Shown one piece after another: positions 51,601 to 63,990 of a DNA stretch of 64,000 nt. Numbering within the stretch: the stretch's first letter is position 1; the number at the start of each line of letters is the position of its first letter. A model generated the notes under the pieces. The model had not been told where the DNA came from. It was given only the letters and a program-made list of their open reading frames with translations, and made no database searches. Source of the DNA: Pithys albifrons albifrons (Eukaryota > Chordata > Aves > Passeriformes > Thamnophilidae); NCBI RefSeq assembly GCF_047495875.1, contig NC_092461.1, forward strand, positions 60,624,299 to 60,688,298, in the 5' to 3' direction. A program made the translations under genes and the position numbers.

Positions 51601-53817
51601 AACAAAGCACAGAGAATAATGACTCAAAAGAAAAGTAAGACAATCAGACTTGTCTTCTGAAAGGTGCACAAACAATGAATACCCATGACTGCAGGCCAAG
51701 CTTTTCAAATCTGGAGGCCTAATATTAAGCAGTGAATGAAGAGTGGCCCTTTTCTGCATCACCATGTAAAACAGTCTGAGAGAAAGATCACGTTGATGGG
51801 GAACATCTAGAAAAGAGGCATTCAGCTTTTCTGTTTACTCTGGCTTTGGGTTTGTTTTTTTGTTTTTTTTAATAATTCAATCAAAATAAATGGTCTCCTC
51901 AGAGAAGAGAAGGGATTGCTAGCTAAAAGGTTATTCTTCAAATATCATATATAATCTGAAAAGAAAATAAACTCTTTGGCATTCTAACAATTTCTTAATG
52001 CTTTCCAAGTGCCATCATAACCAACAATAAGGAAAGGTAGAAAGAGTCTCAAATAGGTTCTGGAAACAAAACCAGAGGGACAACACTAAAGCATAGACTT
52101 CCAATTTAATTAAAAGCTAGGAAGCCTTTTGTTGGTAGATGAGTACTTGAATTAATGAGTTCATAAATAGAGCTGGCCAGGGAGATGAATTTCCATTCTG
52201 TGTTAATTTCCAAATTACCAAAATACTTTTCATCTTGCTTTTGGAGGAAAAGCCAAACACTGGAAAATTTTCACAGAACTGAAGTCCAGCCATATTTAGT
52301 TTCAGAAATTCTTAAATACAAAGTATTTCCAAAATGAAATGTGTTTCCTAAGATCCCTGGCAGTCACCAACTGGGTTAAACACATTTATTGTTAATAGTA
52401 ACAGCTGTGCATTACTGAATACTAGTCTAAGATGGGTTAGTGTAGGGCTTCTGCGTAACCAGCATGCTCTTACTGTGGTAATTGCAGTCTGCACTGGCCA
52501 GGGTTCCTACAACACCAGCCCCAGAGCAGCTCAAACAGAGCCGTGGAACTCAGTGGGCCTGGGACCTTCAGCCTGAGGTTATTCTTGCAGTAAAATTGCT
52601 TCAAAGTGGCATTAGGAAACTCATCAGAGGGTTCCCATTTCCAGGCCACAGAGATCCCTGCACTCAGGATAAACAGTTATTATAGCTGACTGGAAACCCT
52701 GGGGCTCCCCAGTCCTCAGTTCATCCTTTAGATGCCTCTTAAGGAGGCAGGGAAGGGACTGACTAGGAAAGCTGACAAGTTTCTGACCAAAGCCTGCCCA
52801 GCATTTAAAGTTCAGTTGCTACCTGTCATCCACTGACATGCACAAAAGGTCTGTCCAGCTGCTTCCCCACACTCTCTACCACCCTCCCTTTGTAGGAAGC
52901 AGCATACTAGGGCTGTGTGCAGTTCATTTGCTCTGGCAGCCTGCTCTGGCTGCATTGGAAAGGATACTTCTTTAGAGCACCTGCTTGCGCAACACTGCTC
53001 CACAGAAATAAAACCTTACATGACCCAAACACTTTGAAGTGTACAACATGAAACCAGAAACGTCATACATCTTTAAGCATCAGCAAATTCTATTCTTACT
53101 AAATAAGCTATTCTATTTCCTTTATTTTAAATTTACTCTACCAGTGGGTCAGCTGACATCTACACCATTAGACTCTTCATCCTCTGCCAAGATTATAGTC
53201 TCATAGCTGACTGTAAAATCTCACAAAGCAAACAAAGGTAAAAACCCAATTGCTTAAGAATCCTTTATCACCCCTTTGGTATGTGTGGATCATTCAGTTC
53301 TAGCCTGCTTGCTTTTTCTCACTTCATGAAAAGGACACTCATTGCTAAATCTAAAATCTGAGCAACTGGTCATTTCAAACAAGTCCAGCTTCTGTGAAAG
53401 ACGGAGATAACCTGTGTCAGCTCCATCATCATCTGTGAGTATAACATGGACATTTCCTAGGCAGACTCACACTTTCCACATTAGAAGCCTTGAGTTTCCC
53501 CAAAACACAAGTCTGACCATCTCTATCTGTTGCCTCGCAATGGGTTGGCCCTGTCTGGTTGCCAGGTGCTCACCAAAGTTGCTCTATCACTCCTTTCCTC
53601 AGCTGGACAGGGGAGAGAAAATAGAACTAAACCTTCATGGGTCAAGATAAGCACAGGAGAAATCACTTAGCAATTACAGTCTTGAGCAAAGCAAACAGCA
53701 CTGGGGGAAATTATGTAATGAATTTCCAATCAAATTAGAGTAGGATAATGAGAAACAAACAAACACACAGATCTTAAAAACACTGTCCCTCCCCTCCTTC
53801 TTCTTGGGTTTTACTTT
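48651..53817. other. No recognised gene or element
   Basis: AT-rich with slightly GC-richer patches (50440-50960 and 52440-52960). No open frame exceeds 102 codons and none resembles a known protein. T-rich runs occur near 51451 and 51856. Confidence 0.5.
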
Positions 53818-54481
53818 TGTCATGGTTTGACCCCAGTTGGCAACTTAACACCACAGCCACTCTCATTCTGTCACCTGGAATGAAGGAGATGATAGAAAGA
53901 GTAAAAATGAGAATACTAGAGGGTGGAGGTAAGGACAGATTAACAGGGAAATCAAAAGTCGTGCATACAAGCAAAGCAAAACAAAGAATTCATTCACCAC
54001 TTCCATGGGCAGGGTTCAACCATCTTCAGGAAAGCAGGGCTCCATCACATGGTTACTAGGGAAGACAGTGCCATCAGTCCCAATATGCTCCATCATGGAT
54101 TTGCATAGACTGCAGAGGACAGCCTGCCTCACCATGGTCTTCACCACAGGCTGCAGGGAATATCTTCTCTGACGCCTGGTCCATGTCTACCTCCTCCATC
54201 TCACTGACCTGGGAATCTACAGAGTTGTTTCTTTCACATGTTCTCATTCCTCTCTTCTCTGGCTGCAAGTGCAGAGTTCCCCCTCCACCCACTTTTCAAT
54301 ATGTTATCTCAGAGGTGCTGCTACCATTGCGAATGGTCTTGACCTTGACCAGTAGCAGGTCCATCTTGGAGCCAGCTGGCATTGGCTCCTTCACACATAT
54401 GAAAAGTTTCTGGCAGCTTCTCACAGAGGTCACCTCTGCAACGCCCCTGCTACCAAAACCTTCCCATGGAAACCCAATATA
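53818..54481 (-). mobile_element. ERVL-type solo LTR, minus strand, mosaic relative to the 2496-3573 LTR
   Basis: Reads on the minus strand from about 54481 to TGTCATGGTTTGACCCC at 53818, whose complement is GGGGTCAAACCATGACA. The 5' part (about 54110-54481) matches the first ~380 bp of the LTR at 2496: GGTTTTGGTAGCAGG, GAGAAGCTGCCAGAA-like, CCAATGCCAGCTGGCTCCAA and CCTCTGAGATAACATA. The 3' part (53818 to about 54100) does not match that LTR. It carries a different ending with GTGATGGAGCCCTGCTTTCC and GTTAATCTGTCCTTACCTCC, which I remember from another bird ERVL LTR type. No internal viral genes are present. Target-site duplications were not clear. Confidence 0.75.
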
Positions 54482-55614
54482 TGACTCCCTATTTTTACAA
54501 GAGAAGCACATGAACTCTTTACAAAAGTGGTGCTTTCCTGGCTCCTTCAAAAAGTCTGCACCTTATTTCAGGCAGAGATTCCACTCCCTTACTGTTTCTT
54601 GTACTGCTCTCAGCAAGTTGTGCTTAACTTTTGGCAATGTTGTTTCTTACTGTCTATTCTATCCAGACCACAAGTAGTTTAATTCCCCTCCTGGAGACTC
54701 CTCCAACATCACAAAATTGCAGAAAGATGATAGGAAGGTCCATCTCCAGCTATGTTTAAGAATTAATTAGATGTATAATCTTTGGCTATGGACTATCCTG
54801 GCAAGACTTTGTTGCCAGAAGTACCACACAGTCACTTAGGCATGACTTAGAAGCTTAGGACTGAGAAGAGCATCAAAACCAGTTTCCTTTAACTTAAGGA
54901 AACAATTTACTGTAATTCCAGTCCTGCAATTACCATATAATTCAATTTCTTCTCATCCTGCATTTTGGTAGGCTAAACAAACAAAACCCTCTTGGAGTTT
55001 GTCTACATCTGAGTCACAGTGGCAACCTGGGCAGCCACAAACCAGGTCTGACCCAGGAGCCCTGTCAAAGCCTTTACACGCACTGTGCTGCAGTTAATAT
55101 GCCCTGCTGAGAGTCTGGGCATGTTGTCGTGGACACAGCTCTGCGTTAATGCTGCTCTATAACTCTTAAGAATGTTCCTGGGGAGATTTGTAATGAGACT
55201 ACCCCATGAGATGATGCCCTGTCAGGAGCTTTGGACTGCTAAACATGTACCCAGTGATGGGCAGGGGAGGAGCCAATATCCCTGGGAGATGGGAGATGGC
55301 TTCTGCTTTCACTGAAGAAACATGTGAGCCTATAGCCAACTATCTTGCATGTGCCAGACTTTTCTTGGGAAAGGTAGTCTCACAAGTCCTGGATGCAAGC
55401 TAGGTTGGTTCTCCTGAAAAAGTGTGTGTGGCCCTCAAGCATAGAGAATCACAATTCCGGGTCATCAACAGGTACTCTTAAAACATTGTTATCTTTCTCA
55501 GTCAATGCTTTCTACTGAAAATATAAAGTAATACTGGCCCAACATAGATCATTTATGAATGCCTTAAGTAACTTCCCCTTAGCCTCAGAATTCCCTTTTA
55601 AGCACAACCTATTG
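54482..55614. other. No recognised gene; GC-richer patch
   Basis: A GC-richer part at about 54985-55445 has no recognisable open frame or element. Confidence 0.5.
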
Positions 55615-55790
55615 TTTTCTTTTTAGCCAGCTCTTTACTCACCTTTTAATTTTTCTTCTAATTCCCATTTATTTCAGTTTAACTAGTAATTTCCTATGTG
55701 GCAGCATATCAAACACTTTACTGAAATCCAGATAGATCTACTGTATTTCTCTAGTCTAAAAATCCATTTTTATTAAAGAATAATATTGGG
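55615..55790 (-). mobile_element. Ancient LINE (CR1/L3-like) reverse-transcriptase fragment
   Basis: On the minus strand a frame reads IYLDFSKVFDMLPHRK, the RT motif A block with its catalytic aspartate, followed by LLVKL and, after a stop, a GIRRKIKR...KSWL segment. This matches the order of CR1/L3-type reverse transcriptases. Stops and frameshifts surround it and neither end of the element is visible. It is clearly older than the other CR1 copies here. Confidence 0.75.
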
Positions 55791-57043
55791 CTAAACTTCA
55801 AGATAGGTCTCTGGTAACATAATATTGCATTTTATCCTATTTTCCTTTTACCTCCAAGTGCTTAATTATTTTTTCTTTAAAATTAGTTCTTGGTCTTTCA
55901 ATGCACTTCAGGCTATGCTAATATGTTTGACATTACCCAGAACTTTTGCCCCCTCCTTTCTGTTCACCATTTGCACAATACTACCAATTGGCTCATCTTA
56001 TTAAATACCATTATTAGTTGTTTTTGAAATGCCAGTACCTTCACAGTTTAGGCTAAAACTTAAGCTCAATGAGTTTTGCTTCCACCTCAAGTGCCTTTAA
56101 TTTCCGCTTGCGCGTTTTCAGGCATGAACTGTGCTGTGTTCAGACCCATGTGCTGCATCATTGCCTTTACAAAAGGCCAAGGCTCCTTGTTTCACAAATT
56201 GTGGTGGGGTCTAGTCCAGTCTCTGCTCATCCCAGGTCTGTGCAACCACAAAGCTATCTTATAATATCTCCTGGTCAGTGATTTTGTTCTGTAAGGTGAC
56301 ACCTTGCTGTGTGGGAGTTGACTTGCTGCTTATACATGTGTTACTGGGGTTGCTTATCCAGAATACTGTGCACCCTCTGGTGTGTAACATATTGGGCTGG
56401 TTGAAAGGATTATATTTTTCACTGTTTTAAAATCACAAAAAATTGAGAACTGTCTGCCCTCATAGAAGTGCGAATACGTAGGAAAAGTTGACATGTTCTG
56501 AAGCTGTGTGTAGATCTTGGAATAATCTGCAACACTACAGCATTAATGTTGATGTTTTAAATATCATACTGATAACAGAACTCTTAGGAAAGCACACTAT
56601 CACAACTTTATGGCAGCCATATGACTAAATCACATGAGAACTTGTTGCTCTTGAAAAGGCCAAAGAGCTCTTAAATTCTGGATTTCTTTCAGATTAAGAA
56701 ACAAAAACCAAAACAAATGTTCTTGTTCTTTGTTACTTATTGACTAGATACTAGGAGGTGACTTTGAAATGGATTTGTACAGTTATTATTATTGGAAGGC
56801 TGTTTTCTACAGCACAGTCTTCAGAGTCTGCAAAACAGCCTAGCAGTTCTCAATCTTCTATACTGAAAATAGATTTTCTTGAAAAAGAAACTAAAATGAA
56901 TGCCAAGATCAAAGAAGCCTCCAGTAACCTTTTGGCCCATATCTTTATAAAGTACCTGCAGTGACACAGGAAGAAAAAAAAATCAGCTCCTTCACAGGAT
57001 TCTCAACACAGACTGTTAGTGAGCCTTTGTGAAAAAGTGCAGA
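55791..57043. other. No recognised gene
   Basis: AT-rich. It may hold further decayed LINE sequence just to the right of 55790 (upstream part of the same element), but I could not align it by eye. Confidence 0.45.
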
Positions 57044-57105
57044 CAAACACACAAACACATACACAGAAACACAAACACAGACACATACACAGACACACAC
57101 ACATA
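57044..57105 (+). repeat. CA-rich imperfect simple repeat
   Basis: ACAAACACA, ACACAGA and ACACATACAC units in imperfect tandem, ending in ACACACACACA. Confidence 0.9.
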
Positions 57106-58420
57106 AAGAGGGGCCAAAGGAGCAGGTTACCCTGACAATAAAGTGATGTTAGCCAAATGTGACCTAATTTCTCCACAGAACTATCCAGGCAGAATTGCTT
57201 CCAAGGGATTTGCTTATACAGAGAAAAATTCTCATTTTGGTATCTTCTTCATGATGATTTCTCGGGGGAGAGGAGGTGATTGTTCATTTTAGTTTTTTGA
57301 AATTAGCACCCCAAATGTTAACCCCTTCTTCAATAATTTTTAAAGTAGTTGCTTACCCACTTTTTCAAAGTACATTAGTTTGACTATAAAAGTCTATATT
57401 TAGTCAGAAAAAGTGTCCTATATCTCTACTCACATTTAAAGTTCTGTTGTTCTAAGAGATGTACAACACATGTGAAGGCAAGGACTTTCCCCTAAATCAC
57501 TTCCAATTACTAAAAAATCCAGTCAAGATAAATCCAGATCAGAGCATGCAAAGAAATAGTAAAGAAGAGGACGTAATCTTAGCCATGTCTGTGTATATTA
57601 GAATGATTTATTAGCCTATTTGTTCACTCTGAAATGTAGAAATAAATTAAATATGCAGGAGATGTCTCAGAATATGTTAGGCAAGTTGACAGTCTTCTCA
57701 AGCTGTCATTTTATAAGCTTGGAAAACAATGGAAAGGAAAATTCTGGGGACAATTCTTAATTTCCAAGAGGTCAATTGAATGATTTTAGAGGTGGTAATT
57801 TCCCACTTAGATAAAATACCCACTACACTACACTGATACAAGTGCTGCTCTTTGGGTAAGATATTAAAACATTGGTTGGTTGGTTTGTTTGTTTTTGTCT
57901 CCATAAGATGATTTTATAAATAGGGAGAAGCTAGCAAGGATCTGGAAAGTGTTGTCCACTCCTCAGACTGAACCCTTACCACTTGACAGTCCAACTGTGT
58001 ATATTTAAAGAATATTTGGTTAGCTTCATTTCCCATCTGAAGTTCACCTTGAATCAATAAAGAATTCTATGACAAACGTAGCTATTACCAGGTCCTCTGT
58101 GAATTTTGTCCAGTGCAGGGCAACTATAGTAATGTCCTGATTTGGTTCTATCCAGAAATGATAAACTTCTTGCAAAATGCAAACTGTAATCATATGCCAA
58201 ATGTAAAGAAAATGTTCAGACATTACAAGGATGACATACATGCATGACTTACTTCTGTGGAATCTCCTCAGAAACTCTAAGTACATCCATGTAAAAGAGC
58301 TGCAATTATTATATGTTGCTTTTTAGGTTAAAATTTAAGAGTCCATTCTAGTGATTGGTAAGGTATTAGGACACTCATTCCAGTATAGATGTGTACATGT
58401 GTATGTATGTATATCTACAT
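57106..58420. other. AT-rich stretch, no recognised gene
   Basis: Includes a short GGTT/GTTT run at about 57873-57897. No exon or retroelement seen. Confidence 0.55.
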
Positions 58421-58437
58421 GGGGGGGTGGGGTGGGG
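58421..58437 (+). other. Potential G-quadruplex
   Basis: G7-T-G4-T-G4 allows four runs of three guanines with one-base loops, a canonical parallel G4 pattern. It stands in AT-rich, GT-leaning surroundings (GTATGTATGTAT just upstream). Confidence 0.7.
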
Positions 58438-61400
58438 TGTGTATGAACAAAGGTGTAATTCTCTTGAGGGAAAACTTGAATATAAAGTGTTAAAAACTCT
58501 GACAAAAACCTAGCCTCTGGGGTTTTTTCATACATGCCTGTGCATAACATGACATCATCCTTGTCGGCCGATAAAGAAATTTTCATAATCTTCTGGGAGT
58601 TACTTTACTTTCTGGGAACTCACTTAACTGCACTGCTTGTTAAGCAGTATCCAAACCCATATAATTATCATACTCACCATTTGTTTAAGGAGACAGTGGA
58701 AACAGGGTGCCTAGGTGCCACATAGCACCTCAGCAGCTGGGTTAGGGACTAATTACTTCAGGACACTTTCCCCTGCAGACTCTGTGCAAGAAGCATTTGT
58801 GTGGCTGGATGCTGGTGATGCACATGCTGATAGCTATAGAAGTGAGAGGACTTCCAAGTGCAACAAGATAGAAGAAGCAGCTTTAAAAAAAAGAAAAATT
58901 TTAAGAAAGACAACATTTAGGAATGTACTATAAGATTTAGAACTAGGGGAAAATGAGATCTGAAATACAGGCACTCTCACCCAATCATGGCAACATGGAG
59001 GAGAAGGCCATGGAGAGAGCAAAATGTGTATAGAAGAGGAAACAGTTCCATTACTTTGACTAAATAGTTATCTACAACCATTTGAGAATCCCTAAAGAGT
59101 CTGGGACACCTTCACAAAATAGGAAAATTATAACACATAGATGAAACAGGAGACCTCAACCAACATCTGCGTGACAGACAACATACTCTAATAGCACTCG
59201 ATGATTCTGATTGGACAACCAAACTCAGCCCAAATCTTTTTGTAGACAGGGAGTAGAATGTAGTTTTGGAGAGCTGCAACGGTCTTGAAAATTTAACTTT
59301 GCCTCACTGAGCCTTCTTACTGAATGAAGTTAGAGTTGATAAAACCAATAAGGATATATCAAACACTGCTCTAAAATGCTTATGTTCCCCAGTCCTGGGA
59401 TGAACAGTGTCTCTTCCCAAGGCCCATCAATAAATACTCACTGGTGGAATTGCTCTGTGATATGGTCACTCAACAATATTATTTCTCATATTTTTCGTGC
59501 CATTCTCTCATTCTCTTAGCCCCGGTTCCTCACTTACAATCAAGTCTTACCTCACTTTACATTTCAGTTCTTTGTTCCTTCCATCCTTTCAGAATAATAT
59601 AATTGTTTGTACATGTTGTAACTCCTCTTGTTGACTAAACTATTGATTTATTTTTTATTTTTTGTCAAGTTTCCTCATCTTTCCTGTTTATTTCACATTT
59701 TTTCACACATTCTACAATGCACTGCAAAGTTCAGGTTTGGATAGCCTAAATGTTCTTTAGATGCTGTTTGTTGTCATGTTTTCCTTCTCTATGTTAAGAT
59801 TATTTGGCTTTTAAGATCATTAAGAAAGTTCAAGATGCTACTCCTTCCCCAAACAGCCCTCCATCATTCAACACCTGCTTGGGTCTCCAACCTTAATCTT
59901 ATTTCTCACATCTAGCCAAGCTATTCAGTTCAAAGTACAGACATGAAAGTACATAACACCTTTGCAGCACTTCAGCACTGTCACATGTCTGGAGTTGATT
60001 GTGATCCCAAACACATGAGCCAAGGTGATCCATATTAAGTCTCTGCTACTTCAAAATCCAAACAAATAAATAGTAACAGAACAAGCGTCACCATGGATGT
60101 ATTTCCTTCCTTTTCCCAGGAGATCTGTAAATTAAAGCTCAGTAGCACTGATAGATTCTGTCTATACTGATAAAACTAACAGAGTACGATGGAACAGAGT
60201 GAAGGCCCATTGATATCGGTATCCCCTGGTACTGGGCCAGACCTCCTACAGTGTTAAGGGCAAAAGAGTCCACACTGTAAATGTTAGACAGATAGGTCAT
60301 TGATCCATTTTTTTTCTGTGATTTTCCCAGGCTTGATGCCTTCTCCACTCTTCCTGACTACACCCATTATCTGTTCCAGAAAATGACCTACCACACACGG
60401 TGGATTTTATGTGAAATAAGCCTTCGGTGTATTAGATATTTTCCCATAAACATTCAGCTTTTTAACCTAGAATTACTTAAGGCAAACTATTGCTACAAAG
60501 TAGAAAGATATTGAAATCATTATGGGCTCCACATTTCACAATGACAAAGAATTTGCTTGTAAATATTTTGGTTTCACAGAATGAAACTGAGACTCTTTTG
60601 TTTGCCTATCCTCATTTGTTTGAAATGAGATCTCCCTTGCACACTGTGTCTCAACAAAATGATCTTTAAATGTTTCATGCAGCTTGCTTCATTTTGGAAT
60701 ACTGGCACTCACCTCTGGTTTATGTTGGGAATTTTTGCCTCTTTTTGGCAACCTTAAAGGACATATTCCATCCAACTGCAGATGGACTAACTCCAATACA
60801 TTTCAAGTGCTCTTGTCGTATTTTCAGGTATTTCAGAGGTCTGTTAAAGTCCCTTTAGCTCTATTCTAACCCAGGAAGTATTTTAATATGGAGACAGGTA
60901 GTTTTCTTTCATAAGATTTTTAAACAGTGAAAGACAAGGGAGGAAGAAACTGGCAACCAATTGACTTACTAAAAATTAATCTGAGGTTCAAGTGGACTTC
61001 ATTTACATTTCAAAAGGATGGCTTCAAACCATCTCTTTTGTCCCTCTTTTCAAATCTACATTCTGCCATATTTCTTATGTGGCTGTATCCAATGTTTTGA
61101 CCAGACACAACTGCAATTTAACAGAATTCAGTAATTAACCGACTTTTCTTTAGAAATTATTAGAAAGCCAGCAGTTTTGGCCAAGACTCAGGGCAGCATT
61201 AGAGGGCCCAGGAGGCTCCATTTTTCACATAAAGCAGGTCTACAGGCATCTGGCCCATAGATCAGAAAGGACAGATGAGAAGGAAAGCTTGAAGCCACTG
61301 CTACTGCTACTTAAATATTGATTGATAGCACTCTTGTAGCACTTGTTAAAGAGGAGAAACTGCTTAGGCCTCCGTTTAACAAATGCTATTCAACCATCTG

Positions 61401-62250
61401 CTATAAGCATTCCCCCAGTCAGGGCTATGGAGCAGATACCTTGGCTGAACTGCCTTGCCTTGAATGCTGTAACAGATACAGTGGGCTGTAGTGAAGTGCT
61501 CTGAGGGGATATCTTATCACATGCATTAACAATTTTTCTTAAATTGAAAACTTAGTTCAATCTCTGTTGGTCATGGTCAATCTAGGTTGACAGGGCTGGT
61601 TTGTTTGAAGTTATTTAATATGCTAAGCAAGAAGGATCAGCTTTATGGATAAGATCTGGCAGTTTCATGGACTCGGGAAGAATTCTCACCACCTTGCTGA
61701 CCTTTTGCTCAGAAGCTATGGTTACATTTCAAATATCTTACCCCAAATTATTTCCAGTTTTCTGAATTTATTTATTGAAGCATTGCATTCCAGAAATTCT
61801 AGTTCCTTGGCATTTAAACCATGGGATAACTGGTTTAAAGTGCCTCTGTTTGCTTTAGAGAAAAGATTCCTATAGATTGTATACACCTTTATCCACAAAA
61901 TCTCACATTAAACCAGAGTGAGTGGAAAGCAGCAAAAATATTTTTGCAGATTTAAAGCCCACTGACTTGACAAAGCTCTTTCATTTCCCAGTTATACAGA
62001 AATTCCTCTGTCTTACTTGTGCTCATGAAAGGATTTATGTGATAGTGTTTTCTGTGGTAACAAGTGACAATTACTGGCTCCTGGGAACCCTTAGGATAAT
62101 CTTCATTATAGCAAGTCCCTACTTCCATACTTCTTAGCCCAGAAAGAGTGGGACCGTTAAAATGGCTATGGAAAGCCTTGGGGGTTTTTCTCAGCTCTGC
62201 TAAGACTCCTTCTTACTTCCAGCTTTTGACTTGTTCTCTGCTGCACAATT
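58438..62250. other. AT-rich stretch, no recognised gene
   Basis: No open frame above 76 codons and no recognised repeat. T-rich tracts are common between 59640 and 59710. Confidence 0.55.
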
Positions 62251-62283
62251 GCGCATGAATAACATGCGCATCATGAGGATGCG
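62251..62283. promoter_or_regulatory. Palindromic CpG-containing motif cluster
   Basis: GCGCATG-AATAA-CATGCGC is a perfect 7-base inverted repeat with a 5-base spacer, followed within 15 bases by GATGCG. CpG is scarce around it, so several CpGs in ~30 bases stand out. The arms resemble half-sites of NRF1-type TGCGCATGCGC elements. The regulatory role is a guess. Confidence 0.3.
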
Positions 62284-62364
62284 TTTCAAAGGAAATGCAC
62301 TATTTGACAATCAAGGAGGAAGTACACACTGCACTTAAGGAATAGTTGGCATTTCACCACACGT

Positions 62365-62434
62365 AAATCTATCATGGGATTAAAAATCTATCACAATATA
62401 AATTTATTATGGGATTAAAAATCTATTACAATGC
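62365..62434 (+). repeat. Imperfect 35-bp tandem duplication
   Basis: AAATCTATCATGGGATTAAA... (62365-62399) is followed head to tail by AAATTTATTATGGGATTAAA... (62400-62434), with a handful of mismatches. Confidence 0.9.
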
Positions 62435-63264
62435 CAGCCATGGGAAAAGAAATACACAGATGCAGAGACTACTTGGTCTGTGTACATACAGCCCCATCCA
62501 CCCTTGCAGTGATTAGAGATGCATTATCAATTTCCTAAGACATTCTCTGAGAAAATGAGGTGCAAATTAATTCTTGATTATATTTGCAAACAGGGGTTAA
62601 GGAAATCCCACAAGCAAAACTTTAGGATCAGTAATAAGAAACAGCTTGCTCAATAAGTAATCTGAAGCACTAAAACTATTTTTCCTTGCATCTCAAACAC
62701 ACGTAAAAGTGGCTGATGGTTTGTCAGTCTGAGAGACTCGCTGTCTCTTCTATCCCCACTTAAACTTCTTCCTTAGCATTTATTCCATTTATAAGTTTTC
62801 ATTTTAGATAATTTATTTTAAAATCTGACAGCTAGGTCGCTGCAGAAAAGAATTAGCATTACAATTTCTTTTTGGACCTGTTGATTGAGGGGGAGGATGT
62901 TTTACAATATAAAAGCTTTTCTCCTGTTCACAAATGATTTCCTGAAGTAAATCTAATTTGTACATTATACAAATATTTATATTATTTAATGTAACTTTCA
63001 TCAAAGTGCATGGGCTCTAAGCATCCAGAAAAAACAGCATACTCATCTTACCCTAAAAGAAAGACCTAAAGTAGGTCAGAGGAATCACACACCAAAAATG
63101 ACCACTTCTCTCCACGATGTGAAAATAAAATGTGAAATCTTACAGGTAATGGGAAGGAGAACAAGCTTTAGCAGAACAAGCTTGAAAATTTGCAAGACAG
63201 GACAGCATATTCTGTGACAGATGTTGCCATTAAATTCTTGAAATACAACCACTTTCTTGCCACC
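62435..63264. other. AT-rich stretch, no recognised gene
   Basis: Nothing recognised. A short CAAGCTT...ACAAGCTT repeat (AGAACAAGCTT twice) lies at about 63159-63183. Confidence 0.55.
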
Positions 63265-63390
63265 ATGTCCAGTAAAGCCAATTTCAATTCTAATTCTAAC
63301 TTTTCAGTCACATCTGCTGAAGATAGATGTCTTTCTTTTTCAGAAAAGATTGAAGCAGAAATATCTAACAGCCAAGAAAGAATACAGTAG
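63265..63390 (+). CDS. Weak candidate small ORF or exon near the right edge
   Basis: Two readings compete. An ATG at 63265 in a perfect Kozak context (GCCACCATG) opens 41 codons, starting MSSKANFNSNSNFSV and ending at the TAG of 63388-63390. Alternatively CTTTCTTTTTCAG at 63331-63343 is a strong splice acceptor; the following 47 bases (63344-63390) are open in another frame as KRLKQKYLTAKKEYSR, a charged helix-like segment, before a weaker donor GTACAA at 63391. I recognise neither protein. The proximity of the acceptor at 63990 makes a small exon conceivable. Both signals can occur by chance. Confidence 0.15.
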   Translation: MSSKANFNSNSNFSVTSAEDRCLSFSEKIEAEISNSQERIQ

Positions 63391-63970
63391 GTACAAAATG
63401 GAAGAACTATTCTATTATTTTCTTAAAATTCCCCACAATTAACTTTATCCTGTTTCAGTTTTGTCTTTACAGATATACAAAATCTGAAACAGTAGTTCAG
63501 GACAAACAACATGACTATATTTGCTTGACTGTGGTCAACAGAGAAGCTAAGGTATGAGAAAAGGATTTCACAAATATAACTTTACTGAATTCATATGTCA
63601 GCTTGAAAAGTTATTGCAAGTCCTTAACTAGCAATTTCTATGCTTCCACTGATGTAACTGTGAGTCAGAAATCTGTTAAGGGAGTCACAAGCAAAAAGTT
63701 CTGCATATGAAGAAAATGACTGGCCAGTCTATAGATGGATTTGCAATCTGATCATTACCAAATACTGCATTTGTGTTCTGCATCTTCTAAGACAGGACTG
63801 CTATTCTGCCAGTAGCAAAGCATTTGCTTCTCAGCTCCAAGCAAGGCTCCTCAGGAGCATCCAACTTCAGCCTCAACCCCTATTTCCATACTTCCTTCTT
63901 GGAGCAGGCTTGTACCCCCTCCAGCTCTAGCAGCAGGGTTCAAGATTTCTGCCAGCTTTCAAGGCATGCT

Positions 63971-63990
63971 ACATTTTTCCTCTCTTGCAG
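63971..63990 (+). promoter_or_regulatory. Strong 3' splice-site match
   Basis: ACATTTTTCCTCTCTTGCAG is a long pyrimidine tract ending in CAG, one of the best acceptor matches in the window, ten bases before its right edge. Confidence 0.35.
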
